A stretch of DNA of 64,000 nucleotides from Watersipora subatra (taxonomy: Eukaryota; Bryozoa; Gymnolaemata; Cheilostomatida; Watersiporidae): positions 17,541,877-17,605,876 of the forward strand of contig NC_088710.1 of assembly GCF_963576615.1 (NCBI RefSeq), written 5' to 3'. Within the stretch, counting starts at the first letter, position 1, and the number at the start of each line of letters is the position of its first letter. The notes under the pieces were generated by a model. It ran no database searches. It was given only the letters and a program-made list of their open reading frames with translations, and was not told the origin of the DNA. Shown here piece after piece: positions 12,131 to 22,728 of the stretch. The position numbers and the translations under genes were made by a program.

Positions 12131-15100
12131 TCATTGCGGAGGAGTCAGGCTAGTGAATTGAAAGTTGTAGTAACAGAAAGTTCATAAACTGAAACACGCA
12201 ACGGTAGATGTAGTGTGTTTGTGTCGTGGAATAGAAAATGTTTGTCATATGCATATCATAAATGCTCTTCCATTGTGTTTCATGTTTAAAAATGGAAGAT
12301 TTCATAGAATAGTAAGAGATTAGTTGATTTTTACTGTACACAGTCATTAATACATCAATGTATCTATTTAGTTTACAAATAGATGTACACCCACTTATTT
12401 GTTGATGTAAGAAGACAACTCCATACTTTGCTTTCAACTATTAAGCTAAAAGTGTGATATTTCCTACAATTGTGAAATGAGTAAATAGATAAATCCAGTG
12501 ATGCAAGCTTTAAGAGACATAGACAACTCCAAGAATTGGTCAAATTTTGTTAGTTTTGTATAACCATTATATACAGGAGGGTATGGCTTAAGGCATCCAA
12601 CCTTACTGTTGAAACCATTTTCCAAAACAATTTAATTTTTGTCAGACACAATTGATCGTTTAGTTACAATAATGTGAGTGAAAAGAGTTATCCTTTGCAT
12701 TTTTCCACCAGCAACTTGCACCACTAGGTACAGTACATTTGAGATATGACATAGCCTGGGCCAAGTACTTTGCAATGCATTCTAAATACATAAAGACCAG
12801 TCGAGCGCCGCGGTGGTCTGCAGATCAAACAACGTACTAGAACAATAAACATTGTTACAACTATACCGACCTCGCGCAATCACTGTTTGCACTCATTATC
12901 GTAGCTCGTGAGTGATAGAGATATTGATGTGGAATCCAGGAGGACAGGAAGGCCAAGTGGTTAGTCGAATTAATAAGCTGAAAGTTAATTTGATATCGGA
13001 GGTTGCCTAAGCTAACTGAGTCATATAATATGGCTAACAAATATTGATCGTTCATATCAGTTTCTCGTCTGTTCACTGTTTCCTCACTTACGGCGCATCT
13101 CAAGTATCGTAACCGCATGTCTATTCCAGCTTGTTGAATAGGTGTCACGTTAAAAGCCAATCGTGTCTTCTCAACGTTTTACATAGTTAGGTAATACAAT
13201 ACCCTGTGAATGCTATTTGAATAACTCTGCCATAACCAATTTAACTGACAGTTCTCAAAAGTAAATTAATACAATTGGTTCGGCTCGTCAAAAAAGGGAA
13301 TTGTGAAACATTCTGCTAACCAGAGAGGTTGGGCATATGATGAAAGGGATGCTGCAGTCTCGGCTGCTAAGCTATCACATTGCAAATGGAAGCTGGCATC
13401 GTGGCGTGAGAGCAAGTTTTGTTGCAAATACATGAATATTGTCTAAGAGTTACATAGGTTAAGTAAATTTTGAGACTGCGATGTTTGCAGTTGTGGAGGC
13501 ACTTACATCGGTAGCAAACTGAAAAGATTTTTTGATACCGGAATAAGAAAAAACCAAAGCAGACAGAAACAACTGGTGCTACTATAGAGTGAGGTCTACC
13601 ACCATACGTGGCCTACCCAAGTGAGGGGTGAGGTCGACTGCATGACCAACGTTCGTAGACACATTCATCTGGAGACAAATTTATATTAATATTTATGCAT
13701 GTTTTATATAGTATATTCATATTGTATAAAAATATATAAAATTTATAACATATAACATATTTATTTTTTACCTTTATTCTTTTTTGTAATGTCATTTAAA
13801 TTTCAATTATTTTTACAAGTAATTTCTAAGATATGTACAGATTAAATGTTTATTCCGTAAACTAATGTGTGAAATGCGTTTTATCTATGAAGGACGAATA
13901 ATTCAGCAGTAGACGTCACGCTATGGTACTAACTGGAAATAGATCTCACACTATAATTTGGTAGACCTCGCGCTATAGTAGCGCCAAACAACTATGCCTA
14001 TTTCGATCTTTTCGCTCTTTGAGAAAGGTGGTAGAGCTGCAAGGTTAGGCTCCCTGGCCAGATTCCAGTATGAAATACCAACTAATTTTGAGAAAAATCA
14101 ACCATAATAATCTTTACTATAATAAGACCTGTGTTTGTCTGAAGCAATGCTAAGAGCATTAGGAAAAAAGACTGAACCACGCAAGAAGAAAATCCAGATA
14201 TACAGATCTCCAGACAAGCAAACTACCAACTGCACCATGAAATAATTATGCACATACTTATTACCCCTGATGATCTCTCACGGCGAGCAGGACTGTCATC
14301 GTACTAATAGTAATAATTAGAACAGATTTTGAGTGATTTGGCAGAGCATCGGACTCTGTGAAGACCAACAACATCGCCACGACATATGGTACCATCTTTG
14401 TATGACCCCTTAGACTAACAGTCAAATGAGCAAAAAGCAAGTTACAGGATAAAAACGAAGCTGAAAATTAATCTGAACATTTACGATTAAATACAAAATA
14501 TTGTATTTAGCAGCATTTTCAAACCTCGAATTCTTTGAAGACACTAGCTTTAATTGAATTGGTCGGTGTGGACCGCGTTCAATTTTTCAAAAAGCCAGGA
14601 CTATCATCTCACAAGGTACATGATAGTTGTAGGAATATGACAAAAATTCAAGGTCAACTTCAAAATAAATTAGACATTGTTTACAAACTTAATTTGACCA
14701 ACTTACAGTTGTAATGTCAGTCCTCCGTGTCAAATCATCGGAGTTTTGTAAGCAAAATTAAAAGCGGAAACAATTGGACATAAAACTTCTAAAAATAAAC
14801 ATCAGCAAATAATAAAAACATACAGTTTCAAGCTTGATTAGTTGCAACTTTCCCTAGTTCAAATTAGAGCAAGTTATGGGAGGCATATTTATATCACTAC
14901 AGCTACATTCAAACTAATATACATATCCAACAAGTTTACCCTTCTATTCACGTCTCTCACCTAAAAATAACAACCTCTTTTTATGAAATGTTTGTTTTTG
15001 TTTTATTTTTCTTTTTATTTATATGTACATTTCTCTGGAATTAATTTGTTATTATGCAAATTTACCCACAGCATTTATTGAACAGATTCGGTGATAAACT

Positions 15101-15513
15101 AAGAGTTCCAGAGTATTCCTACAAAAATATATTATTCAAAATAGATAATTTTGACAAATGAAGCAGATCTCAGGACAAATTAAGGATTGGCTGTATGTTG
15201 ATATGGGGTATTGAAAAAGAAATAAATTCGTTTTGCTAAACAAATTCCTTAAAAGAATTATTTTTTGGCAAAAAAATTGTTAGACATGTCAGTTAGGAAG
15301 TAAAGCTGAAAAATTAGCTTCTATTAGCAGTCAGCCCTTAATTCCCCGGATATTTTTAATTTTCAATCCAACAGCTGGCAGGTGGATGTTAAAGGCTGGT
15401 AGCTCTCAGAAGCCAGACAGGGTTTTAAAACCAAATAATTTTACTGACCTGGAGGAAGGCACAAAGCATATGTGAGTGAAGGCTGGACAAAATCGGCCAA
15501 AAATGTGGAAACG
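12131..15513. other. Intergenic region, no gene recognised
   Basis: AT-rich sequence with only short chance frames. The notable item is a 17-nt exact copy of part of MYDGF exon 5 at 14714-14730, listed separately. Nothing else I can support. Confidence 0.5.
14709..14756 (+). other. Possible alternative last exon or exon fragment of MYDGF
   Basis: ATGTCAGTCCTCCGTGT at 14714-14730 is identical to 10646-10662 inside MYDGF exon 5. A splice acceptor (AACTTACAG) lies just before it. In the phase left by exon 4 it would read V-V-M-S-V-L-R-V-K-S-S-E-F and stop a few codons later. Similarity outside the 17 bases is weak. It could be an alternative terminal exon, a relic of duplication or coincidence. 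Confidence 0.3.
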
Positions 15514-15876
15514 CACGGCGGTTATGTGGATTAACAGACACACATGCACGGCGGTTATGTGGATTAACAGACACACATGCACGGTGGTTATGTGGATTAA
15601 CAGACACACACGCACGGCGGTTATGTGGATTAACAGACACACATGCACGGCGGTTATGTGGATTAACAGACACACACGCACGGCGGTTATGTGGATTAAC
15701 AGACACACATGCACGGCGGTTATGTGGATTAACAGACACACATGCACGGTGGTTATGTGGATTAACAGACACACATGCACGGCGGTTATGTGGATTAACA
15801 GACACACATGCACGGTGGTTATGTGGATTAACAGACACACATGCACGGTGGTTATGTGGATTAACAGACACACATG
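15514..15876. repeat. Minisatellite part A: 33-bp unit, 11 copies
   Basis: Eleven 33-bp units starting every 33 bp from 15514, each CACGGYGGTTATG followed by TGGATTAACAGACACACAYG. Two positions vary: C or T in GGYGG and T or C in ACAYGC. Because 33 is divisible by three, the array is open in several frames on both strands; those frames are an artefact of the repeat. Confidence 0.95.
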
Positions 15877-16154
15877 TGGATTAACAGACACACATGTGGA
15901 TTAACAGACACACATGTGGATTAACAGACACACATGTGGATTAACAGACACACATGTGGATTAACAGACACACATGTGGATTAACAGACACACATGTGGA
16001 TTAACAGACACACATGTGGATTAACAGACACACATGTGGATTAACAGACACACATGTGGATTAACAGACACACATGTGGATTAACAGACACACATGTGGA
16101 TTAACAGACACACATGTGGATTAACAGACACACATGTGGATTAACAGACACACA
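15856..16154. repeat. Minisatellite part B: 20-bp unit, 15 copies
   Basis: Fifteen essentially identical 20-bp units GTGGATTAACAGACACACAT begin inside the last 33-bp unit. The 20-bp unit is the 33-bp unit with the 13-bp segment GCACGGYGGTTAT removed. The near-perfect identity points to recent expansion. Confidence 0.95.
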
Positions 16155-17859
16155 GACTCAAAACGCAATGAAAAAGTGAGATTTGTTAATATAGAGAAGA
16201 ATCTGGCTGAAAAAATCACAGAAAGGCCAAATGTCAGCAGTTTGCTAGAACACCAGAAAATTGAATTTTTTTAATTTTAATTCATGCTTTGTCAATCTAC
16301 ACAACATACGTTGAAACACTGCGTTCATCATAAGCATTGGCTCGACAAATGTATTATTTCTGGTCATTATTTATTAAGCACTATCATATATATTGCCATA
16401 TCCATAAGTTCAAGGTCATAAAATGGCCGTAAGATCCTTAAGTACTAGTAAACTTTAAAAACCCAATACCAAGTTTTCTTAATAAAAAGTTCATAACTAT
16501 TAGCTTTTGTATAAATGAAATAACAACATATTACTTGGTTTCAAACATGACACATTATCTCTTTAAAAACAGCAGTGAAAGAATAACAGAATTCTTATAC
16601 AATGTAACTGTCTTCAAACTAGTAGATTTTAGATTTATTAAGCAAATGTTTTAACTCATGCTTTTTTCTATAAATTTTATTATTTGAACGAAACCTATAA
16701 TAAAATAAACAGCATACATATTATATATTAAACTTGTTGGTTGTGGCAAATTTTGCAGATTTTGTAATACGTTTTCACAAGACGCTGCACCAATGCTACA
16801 GTGGTAACACAAATTATGGAACTGCCTTTGCGGTTTAGTACATAATGCGCTTATAATGGCTCTCATATTATTTATGTTTGGTCTAGACATAGAAAACTAG
16901 AGTTCAATAGAAAGATGTAACAAAGATTTGAGGCGGTTCCAAATTTTGTATCTCCACTGTACTCACAGCTACCTCCACTCACCCTCTTTGATATTCTCTT
17001 GAGCTCCATGGGTGGCCCTGTTGAGGAACATTATATTGGTGATGTGTCTGCTAGAGCTATAACTTTAGCAAATGTGCTTAAACTCCAAAATTATATTTCA
17101 CTAGATAGTATTTGCATCGTTTTAGTAAACTTTCTATTTTTAACTTTGGCCCATGTCGAAGGAATGAGGAATGACCATCTTAATGGTCTTTGTCAGTCAA
17201 TGAACAATTGAAAACTACAATGTCAGCTACAAACACTGTCCCAAGGGACTAACCACAGTAAACACGATAACCGTGTCTTCAGGCATCAATATTTCATAAG
17301 TCTCATGTCATTCTGCTTGCTTTGGAGGCTGCTAAGTTTGACAGCAACAGAAGGTTTGATCTCAGGTTCTGCTGCATTGTAAAAAGTAAAAATTAGCTAC
17401 AAGTTGACGTGTTTCCAGTAATATTGTTACAGTAAACCATGCGAAACTTTTAGGCCGTTTAGAATCGATCGTGTACCCATGAGATAGATGATTTATAATT
17501 TTTTGTTTGTCAACATATTGTGAGAGTATGTCCATCACAACAAAAATTTCAAGATGCTGCTACCTAAATCACATTGTGCAAATATTGATTCTGTAACGTG
17601 AAGAATCGAGCGAGACTCAACCCTAATTGAGTCAACCACTCATGCGGTAACTTAGCTACAAGGGTCAATTTCGAAGCTATTGTGCAAAGTGGTACTTCAA
17701 CGAGAAATGAAAAGCAATGACCTCTCACATCAATTCGCCAATAAGATGAAAAATTCTTATAGGCAATATATCTGGACGTTTGCTTCATAATTATGTATTT
17801 AAGCATGAAAAGCTACCTAAAAGGGTGGAAAAGTTTACATGAAAAAACAAGATTTACTA
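16155..17859. other. Spacer between minisatellite and orphan gene
   Basis: AT-rich. One open stretch on the + strand (about 16920-17211) has protein-like composition but no recognisable family or clear splice sites. The 3' untranslated region of the - strand gene ending at 17860 should lie in the right part. The only TTTATT (minus-strand AATAAA) I noticed is near 16627. Confidence 0.4.
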
Positions 17860-19284
17860 TTAGACGAAAACAGCTTTGCGTGCCTTATGGTAATAGTTAT
17901 TTTTTTGCAGAGCTGGTGGCAAAGCCATAAAGGACAGGTCATACTTATCAGACAAAGTACTGGCTTCTGCCAGAGAACTGTTTGGTGAACGTACGCAGCT
18001 CCTCTGCTCGGCACTTCCATTGTCAGGCTTTCCATTGCAATCCTTTTTGTCGATCACTTCTAAACGCTCGCAAGAAGTTCCGGAAGGTAGCGGTAATAAA
18101 GTTTGTTCCGAAGACAATTTTGGATTAGAGCGCCATTTAGAATGTTTTACTGATAGATCTCGTTTTGTGCGTGCGCAATCTCCCACACTGCTAGCCCGCA
18201 AGCGTGTATCTGTCAGAGTTGTAATCTGGGCAGTCGAGGTTTGGGGAAAGTCTACAACCTCAGTGAGCACCTTCGTCTGCAGACTATCTGTTGCAGAAGT
18301 ACGATTATTGCGAATGAGTGAAGGTGTTGTCGATTTGGCTTTTCGGCTCATAACCGGTGTGCTATTTTGGCTATTTGCTGAAGAGGTAATAGAAAACATA
18401 TCCTCTTCAATGTTGACAGTTGCAAATGTGTCCCAGGTGTTGATATCTCTGTTGTAATTTGGTGAAGCTTGTGTAATTAAATCACTGTCAGGGTGTGATA
18501 CACTTCTGTCAGTGCTATGAGTCGAATCAAGTTGAGTGACACCAGAGTCAGCTTGAGGTGAAAGGTCATAGTGAGGTAGAGTGTCCTGAAACCCACCATT
18601 AATAGAAGAACCATCGGAATAAAATCCTTCTTCCACCTCGAGGGTGAACTCCATTTCTTCTTCATATATACCATCGTATGAACAACTCTTTGGTACAATT
18701 ATTTCTGAAATGTCGTCTGCTTCCATATTGGAACAGATTGTATAAGGGTTTGCAAAAGCAGTGGTAGCACCAGAATACGTAGAATGTATAGACTCCGTCA
18801 ACTCGACTCCGTGCCCATCCCAGTCAAGCTCTGGCCCTTCATTGAGAGTTTGAGTTGATCCAGCGACAGTCACTTTAGTAATAACAGGTGTGTCTAGACA
18901 GCTGCTGTAGTTAGCATTCTCGGTTGAAGTTGATACCAATGAATCACCAAGAGCAGCTATCTGACTGAGGTTTAAACCACGGATTGTGGCTGGTTCATCA
19001 CCAACAGATGGAACCATCTGGATCTTTTCTTCATTGAGCCAATGCTCGGCAAGTTCTAGCAATGCTTTCTCCTCCTCACATATAAACTGATCTTGGTTAA
19101 GTTTATTTGTGATCTGATTGAGCACCTCTTTAACAGCCGTAATGTTTGCTAGCGCTTCCTCAACACTTTTTGCTATGTGTAGTATTGTCTCAGCGATAAC
19201 GTAAACTCGGTGTCTGATTTCCTCTTTTGACCGAGCATCGTGGATAGAGTTCTGTTGTTTGCTCGGTCGTTGGTTGGTTTCCAT
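17860..19284 (-). CDS. Uncharacterised Ser/Thr-rich protein, 474 residues
   Basis: By far the longest frame in the window, without interruption. Residues about 20-90 are predicted helical, with hydrophobic residues at heptad-like spacing (VIAETILHIAKSVEEAL, then LLELAEHWLNEEK). From about 100 the chain is low in hydrophobic residues and rich in Ser, Thr, Asp and Asn. An acidic patch (YEEEMEFTLEVEEG) lies near residue 215. After about residue 310 it becomes more basic with many Ser/Thr-Pro or Ser-rich stretches, ending KARKAVFV. No zinc finger, kinase, transmembrane or transposase motif is visible. A good splice acceptor (TTCTCTACAG) ends 9 nt before the ATG, so a 5' untranslated exon upstream is likely, or coding continues upstream. 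I do not recognise the family; an adaptor, scaffold or cytoskeleton-linked protein would fit the composition, but that is only inference. Confidence 0.75.
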   Translation of the reverse strand: METNQRPSKQQNSIHDARSKEEIRHRVYVIAETILHIAKSVEEALANITAVKEVLNQITNKLNQDQFICEEEKALLELAEHWLNEEKIQMVPSVGDEPATIRGLNLSQIAALGDSLVSTSTENANYSSCLDTPVITKVTVAGSTQTLNEGPELDWDGHGVELTESIHSTYSGATTAFANPYTICSNMEADDISEIIVPKSCSYDGIYEEEMEFTLEVEEGFYSDGSSINGGFQDTLPHYDLSPQADSGVTQLDSTHSTDRSVSHPDSDLITQASPNYNRDINTWDTFATVNIEEDMFSITSSANSQNSTPVMSRKAKSTTPSLIRNNRTSATDSLQTKVLTEVVDFPQTSTAQITTLTDTRLRASSVGDCARTKRDLSVKHSKWRSNPKLSSEQTLLPLPSGTSCERLEVIDKKDCNGKPDNGSAEQRSCVRSPNSSLAEASTLSDKYDLSFMALPPALQKNNYYHKARKAVFV

Positions 19285-19299
19285 TGCTAAATCTGTAGA
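19285..19299 (-). promoter_or_regulatory. Splice acceptor before the orphan gene start codon
   Basis: Reading the - strand, TGCATTCTCTACAG is followed by ATTTAGCA and ATG. The pyrimidine tract and AG suggest the main coding exon is spliced to an upstream exon. Without splicing, an in-frame stop lies about 40 nt upstream. Confidence 0.55.
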
Positions 19300-20500
19300 G
19301 AATGCAATATTTTGAGTTACATACCGCTAGATCCGATAACACATAGTAACATCCAGTCTTGAAGCAGTACTGGTAATGAGACTTCATGTACAAATTGCTA
19401 AAGCTCGTCTGATCGTTCGATCAATAGCGTCACGCCGTAAGAGCTACTCACAGAATTATGCTAAATACAGGGTGCATTCACACCGCTATCTGAAAACCCA
19501 AGAATTCAATAGCCACTATAATTACTATCTAAATGTTCAAATCCATTAGCACATCATAAACATGGCTTTCCTAATAAGTCTATAATTAGCCCTATTCGGC
19601 TTGTATATTCAGGTGGTTCATCATTAACATGAGGCAAACGCATCAGTGCTTGAGATGATGTCAATGAGCTATACTTCTGCTTGTCGACACTTTGTCATGG
19701 TTTGCAAATGAGTTCATGATTCCCCTTGGACAAGTAGTTCTAATGTTTGCCCTGTGAGGAATAACAACACTGTCATTGATGTTTAAGGTTTAAGCCTACA
19801 GCAAACAAGTCCCAACTTTACATGTAAATTCACAAAATTAGTGCTTAGGTAGGGAAATGCTAGGATTAAAATGGTGGTCCTGGTCTTATAGTTGACAAGT
19901 ACAATTCATTAAAATATAACATGGTTGGTACTTGAAATCGTATCTTTTTATTACGTGCCAGTGGTCTAAATATTGTCAAGGCAATTTCAGCAGATTTCTG
20001 GTTGTATAGCTACATATAAATGTATCTTCGAAGGTTTTATATTTGCGTAAAACTTGCTTATTCTCTGTTTTTAAATAAATTGGGTTTAGTTAGAAATCAA
20101 TATCTTTACAATTTAAACTGCCAGATTACCAAAGTTATCTTAGTAAAAATAACTATTGCTGTTTTATTCTGTCACATAAATGTTTGTATTGTAAGGTTTA
20201 TTAATATCAACCAACACAACTTTGCAGATAGGTATATTACAGAAGTAACTTATGTCTGCTTCCTCAACTGCCTTTATACCGACAGCTGAGTCACTTAACC
20301 ATATAACAGTCTACGGGTTTTATTTGACCACTTGAGACAGTTGGGTTGATACAACCAAGTAATAAGATTCGTCTTGTAATAAATGTTAGATAGCTCTATG
20401 TCTGATACAATTTTGTGAGACACTATTTGTCACGTGGTCTGACGTGATTGTGAGGTGCACTCTGAGGTCTGATCTGATTGTCAGGTGTGCTTGAACAAAC
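19300..20500. other. Intergenic or intronic region, nothing recognised
   Basis: AT-rich sequence upstream of the orphan gene. Only short chance frames; no family match by eye. Confidence 0.45.
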
Positions 20501-20527
20501 TGATTATAGAGCAGGGGAATAAGTATC

Positions 20528-20664
20528 AGCGCAGTCGGTGGTTGATTGGTGCAAGTGTATGAGCGTCTGTCTACCATGCTGAATGTTATGAGTTCTAATC
20601 TTATTCCCAGCAATCATTTTCTCAACCCTAAACTGTGCTTATGTACAGACAGACAGACAGACAC
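20528..20664 (+). mobile_element. tRNA-derived SINE with ACAG-repeat tail
   Basis: A box A-like TGGTTGATTGG near 20541 and a box B-like GAGTTCTAATC about 40 bp later form a pol III promoter of tRNA type. The element ends in a short (ACAG)n tail near 20645-20660, a common SINE tail. Confidence 0.55.
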
Positions 20665-22350
20665 AGTTCTCAGTATAGCAAAAAAAATTAACTAAACCAC
20701 AGTTTGCTTGGAGCTTTCCTTAGTTTTTCTAAGTCAAGTTATAAATGAAATTTTATTCAAAGCGGTAAACTTGCATGCGCCGCTAAAGTTTTGGCTCATG
20801 TTCTCTCGGCTTTTATACGGTTGATTCCCATTCCCGTTTTTTCAGACTTCATTTCCTTGGACTTTCTATTTACCAGACAATGTTCAGGGTTCGGACTATT
20901 GTTAGATGTGGCCTTGTCTTTCATAAGAGCGACAATTTTGACTGACAAGTGACTCTTATGGCCGACTAAGCAAGCGATGCATTCGTGTGAGTTTCCCACC
21001 AGCGCGTAGTACCATAATTTACACTTAGTGTTTTACTGCTATTAATATTATACTGTATCCTATTGATAGGTATAACCATATTGTACTCTCTCATGTATAC
21101 TGTATATTCATATGGTACCATATTGTAGCCGAGGAGTATGTGTGCAAAACAATATAGGCTGTTTGGTATACAGTACTGTGCAATATTCAATTGTCAATGT
21201 TCAGACGTTTTCAATGTCCGGACATGGCCAAGTCTGTATTCATCTAACCAACCAAAGGTTGTCTGGACTCTATTTACTGTTCAATAGCATAAGGAGAAGA
21301 ACCATCAAAGCTTTTTTCTTTGTATTAAACGTAATACTTCAGTACTCAAACAGCAATTACTGTAGACTCTCCATTACCTTTGTTATATCCAAACAAGCTG
21401 TTTATATGTAAAACTTAGCTTTTCATTTAATCATATGATTTTCTTCTTTGTCTGCAGAGCTGAGTCGATAGTTAGATTTACTCCTATAGCCATTGTGGTT
21501 CTACATCTAGCGCTATAAAATAGTTTGTAGTGTTGTTTTGCCTCTACAAGTTATATAAATATCAATTGCTTTGTTTTATTAATTCAGTGTCACTGCCAAA
21601 AAACAGTTTACTTATGTTATTGTTGGGTCTGACAAACTGAGATCGAGCTATGAAAGTCTAAACAGATATTAATAATTATTTGTACATTTAAGGCTGCCAA
21701 GATGGCTATTTCCAAACTTCTTTGCTGCTGCAGCACTAAAAAATACTGTTTGAGTGGAAAGAAGAGTAGGCTGTCTGAGTGAAGAGAAGGGAAGGCTGTT
21801 TGGGTGAAAAAAAGGCTGTCTAGATCAGGAAAAGAGAATATTGCTGTTTCGGCTCCTCAAGCAATAGTCTATATATCTAGGATCTGCTCATTCTATCATT
21901 GATCCAAATACTGCCACTGGCATGTCGGGCGGAACACTGTAAGAAATAGTTTCTTTTCTTGTTTGAACTGAAAGCAAATCAACTCACTCATATAAAGTTC
22001 TAGAACCTTCTATGATGTTGTTTTAAGCCTTCCAGCAGCAGCAGAGAGTCATTGTGTAAAGATGAATAGGAATTAGTAATTATCCTGATAAATATACGTA
22101 TGTAAGTTGACTTTGCGCTGAATGGACCTGCTGAAACTCTTCTTCGTTAATTCAAATATTTTTGGATTGTAACATAGTGAGATATTGTAAGGGTCTGTAT
22201 AGACTAAATTATTGCTGTTTTCTTGTTTTGTGTCAGCATAAACTAATCCACATTTACTCCAAGCTGCCAGCCGAAATGTCGCTGCCATTCATGAGCAGAA
22301 TCTTATATACCGACGGACTTGACTAAAACTGCCATACTCAACTGACACAT
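20665..22350. other. Unassigned region
   Basis: AT-rich. A short frame starting at an ATG in good context (CCAAGATGG near 21702) codes a Cys- and Lys-rich 26-residue peptide; I cannot tell whether it is real. Nothing else I can support. Confidence 0.35.
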
Positions 22351-22352
22351 TC

Positions 22353-22488
22353 AAGTACAAAATGTAAGTACAACATGTCAGTACAACATGTCAGTACAAC
22401 ATGCAAGTATTACATGTAAGTACAATATGTGATCACAACATTCAAGTACAACAAGTGAGTACAACATGCAAGTACAACATGCAAGTAG
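22353..22488. repeat. 13-bp tandem repeat, about ten degenerate copies
   Basis: Units of the type AGTACAACATGCA/TC repeat through the segment with substitutions and small gaps. Confidence 0.8.
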
Positions 22489-22520
22489 CCAACTGAATGT
22501 CAGCAAAGTTGTGCTTGCAG

Positions 22521-22728
22521 ATTGTTTCACAACCAGCATGTTTTTGCAATGAAGCAGCTCTCGAAAGAGGAAATAACTCCTCATGTTAATTCGAAACTGA
22601 TAGACAGAAATAATGCTTCTACGGAAGAAAAAGATCAGCATCATGTATATAGCTTTTTCTGTAAACAGTGTGATAGAATGCAGTTTCCTAACACTTGGTC
22701 TGATGATACAAAATCACCAACAAATTAG
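22521..22728 (+). CDS. Possible terminal exon of an unknown gene
   Basis: A frame of about 69 residues opens right after an acceptor-like GTGCTTGCAG and contains FCKQCDRMQFP, a CxxC pair, ending SPTN and TAG. AATAAA follows at 22860, so the order acceptor, frame, stop and polyadenylation signal is plausible for a last exon. I found no upstream partner exon and recognise no family. Confidence 0.3.

Noticed and set aside
15406-15904. Overlapping 142-161-codon frames on both strands with repeats such as VCLLIHITTVH and TAVMWINRHTC
   Set aside because: They are translations of the 33-bp minisatellite, whose unit length is a multiple of three; open frames in several phases are expected without coding function.
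16920-17211. Open + strand stretch with protein-like composition (SSMGGPVEEHYIGDVSARA)
   Set aside because: No family recognised, no convincing splice sites or start; kept only as a remark in the spacer entry.
18020-18457. 145-codon + strand frame
   Set aside because: Antisense shadow of the long - strand frame 17860-19284.
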